The notes under the pieces: generated by a model
What the model saw: only the letters and a program-made list of their open reading frames with translations
What the model was told of the DNA's origin: nothing
Databases searched by the model: none
Assembly: GCF_001598475.1 (NCBI RefSeq)
Contig: NZ_BCZA01000002.1
Coordinates: 310,001-374,000 of the forward strand
Length of the DNA stretch: 64,000 bases
Origin: Pantoea agglomerans NBRC 102470
GTDB taxonomy: Bacteria; Pseudomonadota; Gammaproteobacteria; Enterobacterales; Enterobacteriaceae
Direction of reading: 5' to 3'
Translations under genes and position numbers: made by a program
Shown here: positions 1-11,800 of the stretch, piece by piece
How the letters are laid out: the number at the start of each line of letters is the position of its first letter
Position numbering within the stretch: the stretch's first letter is position 1

Positions 1-132
1 GAGCGTGTCGCCTGATTTAACCGTATATGTACGATTACTTCCTGCGGCGGTTACAGACTTATCATCAACATTTTTATCCACAGCATGTAACAACTCACCG
101 CCTATATTTTTAATATTATCCAGAATGCTCAT
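1..132 (-). CDS. LysM-domain protein, N-terminal fragment cut by the window edge
   Basis: Only the first 44 codons are present; the frame stays open to base 1. After a polar N-terminus of about 34 residues the sequence reads YTVKSGDTL, the opening strand of a LysM domain, which binds N-acetylglucosamine-containing glycans such as peptidoglycan. There is no signal peptide, so it resembles the small cytoplasmic or periplasm-leaking LysM proteins of enterobacteria (YgaU/Kbp type) rather than a secreted hydrolase. The ATG at 132 is preceded by AT-rich DNA with a weak purine stretch. Domain call fairly sure; identity of the full protein is not known because the rest lies outside the window. Confidence 0.72.
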   Translation of the reverse strand, partial: MSILDNIKNIGGELLHAVDKNVDDKSVTAAGSNRTYTVKSGDTL

Positions 133-286
133 ATTTACTCCCCTATCTTTTCTGATACGTTTAGTTTAATAAAGAAAACAGGATTGCCAGGCAAATACTG
201 CTCGGCGTACGATACACCTGCTTCTAATTCATGGGTTAAACCACTGCTAAACGTTGCTGTAATTAATATAAAAACAGAGGATATTA

Positions 287-550
287 ATGATGGGTATATT
301 GTCATGGATTGTATTCGGATTACTTGCCGGCATTATCGCCAGATGTATTATGCCAGGTAAAGAACATATGGGCATTTTCATGACCATTATTCTGGGTATT
401 ATCGGTGCGCTGATTGGCGGTGTCGTCAGTACCGCTCTGGGTTTTGGCAAGGTCGATGGCTTCAATATTTACAGCATTGGCATTGCCACCGTGGGTTCAA
501 TTATTGTGCTGTTTGTCATTCATAAAATCAGAGCGTGTAAACAGTCTTAA
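287..550 (+). CDS. GlsB/YeaQ/YmgE family stress-response membrane protein
   Basis: An 87-residue, very hydrophobic protein with three predicted membrane helices (about residues 4-20, 29-50 and 58-80). Glycine-rich segments such as GLLAGIIARCIMPG and GIIGALIGGVVS are the signature of the 'transglycosylase-associated' family. These small inner-membrane proteins are induced by envelope, acid or general stress in enterobacteria; their molecular activity is not established. The ATG at 287 follows an AGAGGAT ribosome-binding site. A second ATG directly behind it (290) could also be used. YidB follows 26 bp downstream, so the two are probably cotranscribed. Confidence 0.88.
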   Translation: MMGILSWIVFGLLAGIIARCIMPGKEHMGIFMTIILGIIGALIGGVVSTALGFGKVDGFNIYSIGIATVGSIIVLFVIHKIRACKQS

Positions 551-576
551 TAGATTACTTCAAAGGGGATAACAGA

Positions 577-957
577 ATGAGTTTACTGGAAACAGTACTG
601 GCCATGTGCGGCCTGAATAATCAGACCAGCCAGGAAGTGAAAGGTGTGCTGGAGTGGGTTGAGCAGCAAGGCGGTTTACATACCATCGTGAGTCACCTGC
701 AGAGCGGCGAGTACAGTGAGGTGGTTAACTCCTGGCTGGGTGATGAGCAGAATGTTGCGCTGAGCAGCGACCTGGTGCAGAAGATGATTAACTCTGAGGC
801 GATTGAGCAACTGGCTGCGCGGATGGGTATTAACACCAGCGATGCACTGAATCTGCTGGCAAAATATCTGCCGCAGCTGGTGGATAAAGCGTCTACGGCG
901 GGCGTCGTGGATAAAAAAGCCGATCTTACCGGTCTGGTGAGTCAGTTAATGCACTAA
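577..957 (+). CDS. YidB family protein (DUF937)
   Basis: A 126-residue soluble protein matching the YidB/DUF937 pattern: an N-terminal helical part rich in Gln and Val, then the motif region GLHTIVSHLQSGEYSEVVNS and a C-terminal KYLPQLVDKAS helix, close to the usual length of E. coli YidB (about 130). No signal peptide or membrane helix. Function is unknown in the family, although bacterial DUF937 proteins are often found beside envelope or stress genes. The ATG at 577 follows AAAGGGG. A strong hairpin terminator lies 15 bp behind the stop, so it ends the two-gene unit with the GlsB-like gene. Confidence 0.88.
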   Translation: MSLLETVLAMCGLNNQTSQEVKGVLEWVEQQGGLHTIVSHLQSGEYSEVVNSWLGDEQNVALSSDLVQKMINSEAIEQLAARMGINTSDALNLLAKYLPQLVDKASTAGVVDKKADLTGLVSQLMH

Positions 958-971
958 GCGTGATGCCATTG

Positions 972-1012
972 AAAGATAAAAGCCTGCTGCGAAAGTATGG
1001 GCTTTTATCTTT
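972..1012. terminator. Rho-independent terminator, probably bidirectional
   Basis: A perfect 13-bp stem (AAAGATAAAAGCC at 972-984 pairing with GGCTTTTATCTTT at 1000-1012) closes a 15-nt loop and runs into T-rich DNA on the plus strand. It sits directly behind yidB and 58 bp from the stop of the convergent barstar gene, so it can serve both. Confidence 0.85.
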
Positions 1013-1070
1013 TAGATTTGGGGAAGATGCGGAAGAATTTTCAATAGATGACCTTAATATTGATCATAGG

Positions 1071-1367
1071 TCATTTTAGAAAGTATTCAAATTTATCTTC
1101 ACAGCAAAATTTTATATCCTGTTGCTTTGTCCGTTCGAAAATCTGGATGATTTGATCAAATCGCTCTCCGAGCCTTTTTTTTAATAAATCTGAATGATGC
1201 CATGTTATTTTTCTTGGCCTTTCAATATCTGTACTCAGGCGATCCCATAGGGAATCCAGATTCCTGCCATAATATGGACCAAAACCCATCATCTCAGCCA
1301 GAATACTATGAACATCAGATTCTGTATGTATATCACGACCATCTATGATTATATTGCTATTACTCAT
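1071..1367 (-). CDS. Barstar-like immunity protein (orphan)
   Basis: A 98-residue protein with the barstar fold pattern: an opening strand with IIIDGRDIHTESDVHSILAE, then GFGPYYGRNLDSLWDRLS (the helix/loop that plugs the active site of barnase-type RNases in the family), then a central W and a C-terminal FEYFLK strand. Barstar relatives inhibit secreted or delivered ribonucleases. It lies downstream of cdiI in the same orientation and shares its low GC content, but no RNase toxin of the barnase type is visible in the window. It is therefore best read as an orphan immunity gene left from, or acquired as insurance against, a different CDI toxin. Length is close to barstar (about 90). Confidence 0.82.
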   Translation of the reverse strand: MSNSNIIIDGRDIHTESDVHSILAEMMGFGPYYGRNLDSLWDRLSTDIERPRKITWHHSDLLKKRLGERFDQIIQIFERTKQQDIKFCCEDKFEYFLK

Positions 1368-1370
1368 CGT

Positions 1371-1511
1371 ATTTATCCATTGAAAGAGCTTATTCAGTCA
1401 TTTCCACAAGATCTGGGTGCAGACTGGATGTGGTATAACAGAGGCAATAAGAGTAGCCCGATCATCGAGGTAGGAAATGAGCTTAAAAAATTTGTAATCA
1501 TTCAAGATTAA
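1371..1511 (+). pseudogene. Possible gene scrap (C-terminal end of an unknown protein)
   Basis: A plus-strand open stretch ending in TAA at 1509-1511 encodes a plausible globular C-terminus (segments LIQSFPQDLGADWMWYNRGN and VGNELKKFVIIQD). It has no credible start: the only upstream ATG in frame lies inside the opposing barstar gene and has no ribosome-binding site. It begins almost exactly where barstar begins on the other strand, which suggests a recombination joint. I do not recognise the family; debris from CDI toxin/immunity turnover is an inference from position and base composition. Confidence 0.35.
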
Positions 1512-1594
1512 ATTATGGATTTTCACACAGCCATCGCCTCATTCAACCGATCATTTCTGCCTTAAATGATCGGCGTAACGGATTAGATAGGAAT

Positions 1595-2032
1595 TTATAC
1601 CGACCTCATAAGAGTAACTCTGGATAATCTATCATTCTGATTAAATTGTAGATGTAGCTTATATCCCTCTTTTTCATACCTTATCCAACGATCAATATAA
1701 CCCATAAGTGCATCCATTTTTCCACCACCAGAATCTAAGGGGTGGCCTAGCATTTGAACAGCCTTATGCTCCGAACTATCAATTGATAATGGTAAATCCC
1801 CTTCATACTCAGAAAATCCCTCATCCTTTGTTGCGTAAAATGTAATTTGATCGATAATTTTATCTTCTAACAAAAATAAAACACCAGACTGTAAAAATGA
1901 ATAGTAGCTCCTGTCACCTAAAACACTCTCCTCAATCTTAGGCAACTCATTAAAATCACTTGAAATATTAATAAAATCATCATCGAATTTTTTGCAGCCT
2001 AATAACTTAATAAACCCATCCCACATCAACAT
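1595..2032 (-). CDS. cdiI: Predicted CdiI immunity protein for the adjacent CdiA toxin
   Basis: A 145-residue acidic, soluble protein whose ATG shares one base with the cdiA stop codon (TAATG), so translation is coupled. That position, directly after the toxin-coding 3' end, defines it as the cognate immunity gene in CDI loci. The sequence (SYYSFLQSGVLFLLEDKIIDQITFYA..., then a glycine turn GGGKMDALMGY) does not match an immunity family I can name with confidence. The role, neutralising the toxin domain in the cytoplasm of siblings, rests on synteny alone. The gene is AT-rich relative to its flanks, as expected for an exchangeable toxin/immunity cassette. An in-frame ATG two codons in is an alternative start. 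Confidence 0.75.
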   Translation of the reverse strand: MLMWDGFIKLLGCKKFDDDFINISSDFNELPKIEESVLGDRSYYSFLQSGVLFLLEDKIIDQITFYATKDEGFSEYEGDLPLSIDSSEHKAVQMLGHPLDSGGGKMDALMGYIDRWIRYEKEGYKLHLQFNQNDRLSRVTLMRSV

Positions 2033-2835
2033 TATTTTGTTACTCCTGTTTGAGAATTTCTTTTTTTGATTTCTATTATAGCGTCATCAACAAGTTTAGG
2101 ATCATATCCTCGGTCCAGCATATTTTTTCTATGTAAATCTGTATCTCGACATTCTGCACCACAAAGATCTATGGCATCTTCTTTTATTTGGGATGGCGTA
2201 TTTTTACCACCATAAGTACGGCCTGCCTGATGTACATCTTTAGGTACTTCAATAGCTGTTGCATTATTGTATAGGCTTTTTTCTTCAGTTGGAGTTAACT
2301 TTCTTCCCAACTCATTTTCTTTTGCCTGACGAATAGCAGCAAATGATGGGATATGATCGTGCTCCAGTCCATCACCAACCACGGCACGATCTTTGAGTTC
2401 TTTAAATGAACCAACATCTAGCGGCTTAACTGCCTGAATTTGATCACTGGCCTTATTAATCAGCTTCGATGCTTCAGCCACATCCCCTTTCTTCAGCGCC
2501 GTTTCTGCGGCCTTGATGACCTTTCCTGCCACATCACCTGCGCCGGGTATAATACCGATTGCAGCCGCAAGATAATCCAGCGCACTCCGCGCCTCGGCAA
2601 AACTCTTGATGTCGCCTACAACCGGCACAAAGTCAGCGCCCAGTAACGCTGTTTCTTTCAGCGCCTCACGCCGCTCTTCGTACATTTTCACCGAGCAGGT
2701 TTCGGCGCTCATCCCGCCGCAGTTGGCCTTCCTATAGCGTTCGTTTTCGGCCTCAACGTACTCACCAGCCTTCTGCTCAACCGTTTTGCCTTCAGCCTGC
2801 GCCTGAGCTATATCAGCGAGAGAGTTGTTCTCAAC
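2032..2835 (-). other. CdiA-CT: exchangeable toxin region after VENN
   Basis: The 267 residues from VENN to the stop. The first part contains FVPVVGDIKSFAEA and IIPGAGDVAGK, typical of the pretoxin/entry segment found between VENN and the toxin. From about residue 3740 the sequence changes: EHDHIPSF, then a charged helix, then VPKDVHQAGRTYGGKN, a CGAEC pair and a basic C-terminus. The spaced histidines (HDH and VH) with RTYGG suggest an HNH/endonuclease-VII-like DNase, but this is a motif guess. The DNA of the last 400 bp is clearly more AT-rich than the preceding cdiA, as expected for a swapped module. Confidence 0.6.
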
Positions 2836-5800
2836 CGCATTTTTACCCGCAATCGCGCCGCTCGTCGCCGCAGCACTGCTGTTGCCCACCATGCCGCCCG
2901 CCAGTCCTGCCGCCAGCGTGCCGAGCAGGCTCAGCTGCTCGCGGTCTTCCTGCCCCAGCGCCGCTATCTTCTCCGGGGTATCTGCACCCCAGTACTTCTC
3001 TGCGATGTAGCGGGTGGCAAGCTCGCCGCTGAAGGCACCTGCCGCACCCGCTGCCGCACTTCCCCCGGACATCTGCGATGATACCGCACCCCACACCGCA
3101 TGGGCCATGGCATTGGTTGCCACATCAACGTTGCCGGAAGCGTCGGTCGTTTCCTTCTTAATCAGCTGAGCTGCCCACGGATTAAGGCCACCTGCGACCG
3201 CCTGACCTGCATTGCCGGTCACCAGCCCCGTCAGAATACTGCCGACCGTCTGTGCGACCTTCTGAGATGTACTGCCAATACCCCACTGCTTCATTTCCGC
3301 CTGATACTCTGGCGAATCACGCATTTTCTCCAGCCACTCTCCCCGCTTTTTTTCCGTTGCTCCGGCGGGCAGCGTCTCGGCGTTCTTCGCACTCCGCGCC
3401 TTTTCAAGCCCTTTGATATCGCCCATGGTCGTGACGATATTTGTCATCTGGCCGCTGATTTCACCGGCTAACTGAGCAGTCTGAAGCCGCTTCTGCTCTT
3501 TCTCTTTGTCAAAGATCGCACTGATGCTGTCATTGGCATGTTCTGTGTCACGGCTGAGGTCTGCCACATCCTGCTTCTGGTTGACCCGGTCGCGAATGAT
3601 CACGGTGCCGTTTGCCACCGCCGACTGCGTGGTGCCTTCGGCATGGCCGTTGTTGTTCAGGCCCGACAGCAGCGTGCTGGCGGCATTGGACGCCACGCTG
3701 GACAGCATCTGCGCACCCATGCCGCCACCGCTGGACAGCGCGATGCTGCCGCCGCTGTGGCTGACCCTGTAGTCCGCCGCATTGCCGATATCGGTGAAGC
3801 CGAGCGTACCGGTATCCAGACGGTTGTCTGCCGCATCGCCCTGGCTGGCAATCACTGCACCGTTCAGCTGGGTATGATTGCCGACGGTGATGTCAAAGCC
3901 GCCGTTACCGGCATAGATACCGCTCTGCTCCTGCACGCTGTCAAAGTTGCTGTGCATTTTGTCCTGATTGACGCTGGCATAGCCGGACACCGACATTGAG
4001 CCAAAGGTAAAGCTGCCGCCCGCGCCGTAGCTGGTCTGTTTTGAATCGTAACGGTCGCTGTCCTGCTGGCTGGTGATGGTCAGATCCCGGCCCACATCGG
4101 CCGTTACCTGATTCCCGCTGACCTGCGCGCCGTTGAGCGTGGTATCTCTTCCACTGTTCAGGCTTACCCTGCCGCCGCTGTCCAGGGTGGTTTCAGACCA
4201 GCGAGTACCGTTGCCGCTCTCCTTACCTTTGGCGCCGTTAACGCTGGCAAAAATGCTGATACCCGCGCTGCCCTGTCCGGCACCAAAACTGATGCCCACG
4301 CCACCGCCGCCGCTGCTGTTTTTACCGCTGCTTTCCTGAGTGTTGGCCGCTCCGCTCAGCACAATGTCCCTGGCAGCATTGAGGCTGCTGTCACCTGCGG
4401 CTTTCAGCTGGCTGCCGGCGATAAGAATGTCGCCGCTGTGCTCGCCACGGCCCTTACCGGCAGAGGTAATGGAGAGGTTCTTACCGGCATTGAGCGTGGA
4501 TCCGGCGACGCTGTCGGACGCCTGATGCTGCTGCGATTTTGATTTCTGTGTGGTCAGGGAAAGGCTGACGCCCAGGCCGTTGTTGGGATCGGCGCTCGCT
4601 TCCGCCAGTTGCCCGCCCAGCACGGCCTGCACGCCTGAAAGCGCGGCTTTGGTAGCCTGCAGGGCAGCAAGGCGACCGTCACTCTCCTTTTTCGATGTCT
4701 GCGCCGCGGCAACCGCGTTATTAATGGCTTCACCCACCGCCCCGGAGAGCGCCAGCGTCAGCCCGCTTTTTTTCTGCTCAAACAGTTCATCATGAGTCCG
4801 TTTATCATGACCCGGATCGATGATCACGCTGTCGCCGGTAATGGCGAGATCGCGCCCCGCCACCAGATCTGAGCCGCTGACATGAGCCTGTCCGCCCGCA
4901 ACAATGCTGACATTACCGCCCGTACTGCCCACCGTGCTGGCACTCTGGCTCTGGGTGGTGCCCTTGTCACGTAAGTCATGGACCGATTTACTGCTGCCTA
5001 CCGTGATGCCGATGCCACCGGTTCCCATCAGGCCGCTTTTCTTAGTTTCCGAGAAACGCCAGGTTGAGTCCGTGTTGGTCGCAGCAACGATATCCACGTT
5101 GTTACCGGCCCTGAGCGCTACCGTGCCATCGCCCACGACCTGAGAACCCTGGACAAGTAAATTGTTGCCCGCATTAAGCGTGACATTGTCGCCGCTCAGT
5201 AAGGTGCCATTTTCACGGGTGTCACTGTCTTCGCTGATGGTATGCGTGGTCTTTTTACTCAAAAATCCTTTTTTGGTTTTGGTCTCTTCTTTGTAGGCAT
5301 AATCGCTTTCAGTGGCGGTGGTCAGGTTGATGTCGCGTCCGGCACCCACTGCGATATTACCGCTGGCCGTAACCTGAGCCGCTTCACTGTTAACATCCTG
5401 ACCCGCTTTAACCGTCGTACTCCCACCACTGGCAATTTCAGTGCCCTGCTGGCGTACCGACTCATTAATCTCAACCTTCTTACCGGATTTGTAGCTATTG
5501 CCAGAACCGGTTTCAGCTGCCAGCAGATTGACGTCACGTCCCGCCTGCAAGGTGACGTCTTTGTCTGCGGCGATGCCTGCCGCCTGGCTATTGAGATCGC
5601 GTCCGGCCTGAAGTGCTAAATCGCCTCCGCTGGTCAGCGTCGTGCGATCCAGCCCGGTTGAATGGGTTTCACGTTTGCCCTTCACATCATTCTGGCTGGT
5701 CGTCGCGCTGTTGAGATTAAGATCGTTACCGGCTGCCAGCGCCGCGTTTTTACCGGCGCTGATGTTGCTGGCGGTAACAGTCAGATCGTGACCCGCCTGC

Positions 5801-8800
5801 ATCGCCATATTGCCGCCTGCGGCGATCTGGCTGCCGACCGTGGTGACGGAGGTGGTGCTGGTTGGGTCAACTTTTTGCCAGCGGTTTCCGAAGCCGGATT
5901 GCGCGCTGCCAGTGACGTTCTGGTTCCCGGTGATAGCAATATCATTCCAGGCGTTCAGCAGCAGATCGCCACCCGCTTTGAGGTTAGCGCCGGTGACGAT
6001 AATATCGTTGCCCGCCTTAAGGCTCAGAGAATCCAGTGACGTGATGCTCGCCGTTGGCCCGCTCAGAGTTTCGGTATAGGATTTCTTCGCACCCTTACCG
6101 TTGTCTGCATCCAGATGCCAGAGCTGTGATGTGGTCAGGTTGTTGATGTCACCGTTAACACTCTCCAGTGCCACCTTTTTACCGCTGATAGTCGCGCTGA
6201 CGTTGTTGATATCATTCAGTGCGCTAAGCTGCAGATCGCCACCTGCATGGAGCAGACCGGCGTTGAGGTTACTGAGCGTGTTCTGACTGTCGATAGTCAG
6301 ATCGTTTTTGGCCATCACGCTACTACCGGTATTGGTGATGTTCCCGCCTTTCAGCGTCACGTTGTTACCAGCAATTACGCTGCCATCGCGCATCTCCACA
6401 TCTTTTGTCGACAGATAGAGCTTCGGCACCATCACCGTTTCACCGTTGATGGTGGTGGCTTCCCACCAGACCATACTCTTATCTAAAGAGGCGAGTTGCC
6501 CGGCAGAGAGTGAGACACCAAACTCCAGTCCCAGCGACTTTTGCGCCGCCGCAGCGTTGTCCATCAGATAGCGCATCTGGGCGAGATCGGATCCCAGGCC
6601 ATTGATGTAGCGATTACCGGTCTGATTCAGTACCGCATTGCTGACGTAGCGGGTATCAAACGCCGCATCACCGAGAAAACGATAATCATAATCTGGCTTC
6701 AGGTTCAGGCGGCTCAGCATGTATGAGGAGCCGAGGAAGGCGTTCTCGTCTGTGTATTGAGGCCGCGTTTCCTGTAAAGGCGTGGTGGCAGGCTGTTTGC
6801 CCAGTTTTGCGTTCAGCTCGCCGAACAGGCTCTGATCCAGCTGACCCAGGCCATTAAGTTTGGGGTTAACGGTAATCAGATAGCGGCTATTGGTGTTCGA
6901 CGCAACAAAGTAGCCATTTTCACCAGAAGGTAATGGATAGGCGCTGATATCAACCTCAGCGACCTTATAGTTATGCAGCGACGCAGGATCCTGAGCAGCA
7001 TTCGTCAGGTTAATGGCTTCACCCAGCGCTGCGTTGTGTTTACCCGCAGTTGCATATTGCGTCAGCGGTGCGCTGCCCTGTGAAGCGGTCTCCAGCGCAC
7101 CTGCACCATTGACCTGCTGCAAGGCATTCTGGAGCTGATCGCGCCATTGCGGGGTATTGATTGCGGCTTTGTCGGCAGCAGCCAGTTGCTGATGAGACTG
7201 CGCGCCTGCGGTGCCTGCTGCTGTTAGGCCGCGTATAGCGGGGGCCGAAAGGGTGTTACCGCTCCAGCCGGTATTCGCTGTGGTGTTAGTGTTGCTGATA
7301 TCGCCGCTGAAGTTAGCTGAGACGTTGCCTCCGGCCTGGATAACGGCGCGTAATCCATTTCCGGTATAGGCAGTCTCGTACTCGGGGCCACTGGAGAGAA
7401 TATATTTTACGGTATCGTCACTTGTGTTTGTCGTGGCTCCTGTAGAATTTTTTGGTGCGTAAAATTCCAGATTTGTTTGATTTAAATATTCCTGGTTGGG
7501 TTTCTTCCTGACAATCAGCTCACTTGGCGGAGCAAGGGAAGTTTTCGGGGCCAATGCAAAGCTTAAATATTTGCTGGAAACCCCACTTTGCCAGGAGGCA
7601 TTATTAAGCACTCCTCCGGACAAATTAGCATCATTACCAGCCAGCAAATTGCTCGCCTGATTATCCAATTGCAATGCCCTTATGAACAAATTGCGACCCG
7701 CAGCAATTCTCGCAGCCCCTCCCGAAGCAACGGCGGTTGTAGTTGTCTGGCTTACCAGGTAGCGTTTAACACGCGCTTTTTCAGTAGGAACTAAGGTATA
7801 CCGGTCAGCACTGCCTGCCCCCTCAGCGTTGCCGCCGCCGGCATCTTTAAGTAAATAGCCGAGCTCGCCAGCATCTACTGAAAGCTCGGATAATCTCATA
7901 TCAAACGAACCATTATCAGCGCCTGACGGAAGTCCGGAATTTGCAACAGTTGAGGAGCTCGTACTCAAACCATCCCTTGTATTCAGCAAATGTCCCGTAT
8001 TAATCGTGATATCGCCGTTCTGCGTTTCGATGGTGCCGGAGTTATTAACTACCTCGCCGTTGGCGTTCCCCGCCGCGTCGCCCTGAAGCCACATACTGCC
8101 GCCTGCCAGCATATCGGCACGCTGGTTGCGGATGCTGTTGGCAAAAAGAGAGAGATTGCCTGCCGCATAGAGCAGCGCATTGTTAACGATGCTGCCAGGT
8201 GCACTGAGCACCAGGTTGCCGCGGGTACCGGTAAAGCCGTCCAGGACAATATCGCTGCGGCTGGCTAAGTTGATGTTACCGCCGCCCTGCAGACTGCCAT
8301 TCCCGTTCATGGCGATACGATTGCCGCTTAACGCACTGTCACCGGTTCCCGTGGTGAGCTGACCATTATTAGTGAGATCGCCGCCTGCACTCAGCGTCAG
8401 CGCGCCGCCCTGCATCGTGCCCTGGTTATCTATCGCGCCATTACTGCTGACGGAGAGTCGCCCGCCCGCAGCCAGCACATCGCGACCGGTAAAACCATTC
8501 GCGATCTCCAGCGTGGCATTACCCAGCGCCACCACCTGACCGGTCTGGTCAAAGCCATTGCTGTGAACCAGCAAACTGCCGCCACTGAACAGACGACCAC
8601 TGCTTTGCTGATTGACCTGAGCGGCCATTACGCTCAGCCGGTTGTTACCCAGCAGCGTGCCGCTGTTGTTTACCTGCTGATAATTGACCTCAAGGTTGCC
8701 GCCCTGGACTGTGCCCTGGTTGCTGAAGCCATTGCCGGTCAGCGTGCCCTGACCGTCGGCCAGCAGCGTACCGTTATTGCTGGCATTGGTGGCATTGAGA

Positions 8801-11800
8801 ATCAGCTGCGACGCCTGTAACCAGCCGTTGTTATTCAGCTGCGGCGTATTCAATGTCTGCGCGCCACCCGAGAGCCACCGGCCATCGTTTTGCGTTAAAC
8901 CGGTTATTGTCGCGACACCGTTGCCATTGCCCTGAATCAGGCCATAGTTGAACAGTTCAGGCCCGGTCAGCGTCAGGGCGTTTTGCGTGATCATGGCGCC
9001 ATTGCCGCCGTTGGTGATGCGTCCACCGGCATTGACCAGCAGGCTGTTGTCACCCTGTAAGCGCCCGTTGTTATCAACCGCACCACTGGTGATCTGCAGA
9101 TCGCCGCCCTGCACGCGTCCGGCATTATTAAGCGAGGAGGACTGAAGCGTCAGCCTGCCTGCGCTGAGCAGCGTTTTATCCTGCTGCTGAGTCAGTGCAC
9201 CGTTAAGGCCAACCGTCAGCGCGTCGACACCGGTCACTGCGCCGTTATTGTTTAACGTGTCGCCCCGTAGCGTCAGGTTTCTGGCAATCCATTCACCCTG
9301 ATTGGTCAGCGTCAGTGCCTGCAGTGCCGCTGTGCCATTCGCTGAGATCTTACTGCCAGCGCCCGTATCAAGGCGATCCGCCAGAATCAGTTGCAGCGCA
9401 TCCGCACTCTGGATCGCGCCATTATTGGTCAGTTTCCGGGCATTCAGCAGGATCTGCTGTCCCTGCCAGCTGCCGCTGTTAACAACGTCCCCGCCGTTAA
9501 TGTTCAGCGTGCCCTGCGTCAGCAGCGATCCTCCCTGGTTATTGATCAGCTGACGTGATGGCGCGGCCAGCGCTCTGAGCAGCATTCGCCCGGCCACCTG
9601 TGGCGCAGCGGCAAACGTCAATGCCTGCAGACCAATCAGGCTGCCCTGATTAATGACGCTGGCGGGTGAAATGGTCAGGGTTTTGCCCTGCACCGATCCG
9701 CTGTTATTCAGCGCGACACCGTTCAGCACCATCGCCCCTTCGCTGAGCAGTGAGCCGCTGTTGTTCAGCGTGTTCGCCGTAACCTGTGCGGTGTTCTGAC
9801 TCATCAACGAGCCGGTGTTATACAGTTCATTGCTGATGCTGGCGTTCAGATCTTTGCTTCCCAGCAGCGATCCCTGATGCAGCCAGTTATCAGCGTTAAC
9901 CGTTGCCTGCTCGCCCTGCAGCGTTCCCTGGGTGTTGAGCTGACCTGCGGTCAGCGTCAGTGTTCCGCCGCTCAGCGTTTTGCCACCGGCAGATTGCGTG
10001 ATGTTATCGGCCTGAGCAGTCAGCGCCGTGTTGCCCTGTAACAGACTGTCGTTGTTCAGGCTGGTGCCCTGCAACCCCAGGCGGTCCGCCATTATTTTGC
10101 CGCTGTTGCGCAGCGTGGTGGCATTCAGGTCGCTATTGCCCTGGCTGACCAGCGTGCCGCTGTTGATCAGATCGCTGGCGATATTACCGCGCAAGGCGCT
10201 GATGCCATTGATGCTGCCGCGATTGTCGAGAGAATCCAGCGTGACGTCGAGTTGCTGGCCCTGCCAGCTGCCATCATTGATCGCGTTACCGCCCTTGACG
10301 ATCAGTCGATCGCCGCTCAGCAGTTGCCCATTGTTGTGGTTGAGGGTCTGAGCAAATCCGAGATCCAGCAGCGTGTCGCCCTGAAGCAGCCCGCTGTTTT
10401 CCAGCGTATTACCGCTGGCGCTGAGTTGCTGTGCCGCAATCTGGCCGCTGTTACTGAGCGTTTGGGCATGCAAGTCGGCCTGCTGGCCGGTCACGATCTG
10501 TCCCGTGCTGCTGTTATTCAGCGTATCGGCAATCTGAAGATCGAGGTCATCGCTCAGCAGGCGTCCGCTGTTGTTGAGACGGTTGCCGTTGACTGAAAGC
10601 TTACCGTTAACCTGCAGCAGCCCGTCGTTATCCAGTTGCGCTAACGTCAGCGTCAGCGGTCCTCCGGCGATTAACTGGCCGCCATGGAGGTTGTGGAGTT
10701 GCTGATGATCCAGCGTTAAGGTGCTGTTGCCCTGCAGCAGACCGGCGTTACTGAGCACTGGCGCACCGAGGCTGAGGTTATCCGCCGCCAGTGTGCCTTT
10801 GTTATCGATCTCTCCAGCCTGTAAATTCATCTGCTGCTGGCTGATCAGACTTCCGCTGTTATCCAGCACACCCCCGACCTGGGCTGTCAGTGCCTTTCCG
10901 GCGCGAACAGTGCCACTGTTTTGCAACGCCTTCGCGTTTAACGCTATCTGATCGGCCTGCATTGCGCCGTGGTTATTCAGTGAAGTGATGTTGCCATTCA
11001 GGGTGCCGTCACTCAGCAACTGTCCGCCCTGCTGATTATCCAGCTGGTCGCCTGCCAGGGTAATCTGCTGATTACCCTGAATCAGGCCACTGTTAATCAG
11101 GTCGCCACGCAGCGTCAGCGCCTGAGCAATCAGCCAGCCGCTGTTGTCAGTGTGATTCGCTTTTAGCGCGATGCCCTGTTGTCCCAGAATCTTGCCGCTA
11201 TTGACCAGCATGTCGCTTTGCAGGTCGGCGTCGGCTTCACTGAGGGCATTGCCGCTGTTCTGCCAGCGGTCAGCATTCAGTGTCAGCTGTTTGCCCTGCA
11301 TCAGTCCGCTGTTATCCAGCGTCTGCTGTTGCATATTCAGCTGGCCTGCGCTGAGCAGCGTGCCGCTGTTGGTTAACCTGCTGCCCTGCAACGATAGTGC
11401 CTTGTCACCCTGGAGCGTTCCGCTGTTATTGACCTGGCTGACATCGCTATTCAGCGTTGCGGCGGCGATGATGCCCTGATTAGTCAGTACATCGCCGTGC
11501 AGCTGGAGTGGATCACTGGCCAGCAGTTTGCCACCCAGCTGATTATCCAGATGCCCGTACCGGGCGCTGAGGCTGGCAGCGTTGATTTCCCCGCTATTGT
11601 TCAGCTGGTCGCCACTTACAACCAGTGTTTTGCCGCTGGTGATCAATCCGCTGTTATTAAGCTGTGGCAAATCGAGCGCAAAATCGTTGTCGGAACTGAT
11701 CGTCCCCGCAGCCAGGTTATCCAGCTGTCCGGCATGTAAAGAGAGCTGGTTAGAGCCCTGAAGCAGGCCGCCGTTACTGATTTGCCCGGTGGTCAGCGTC

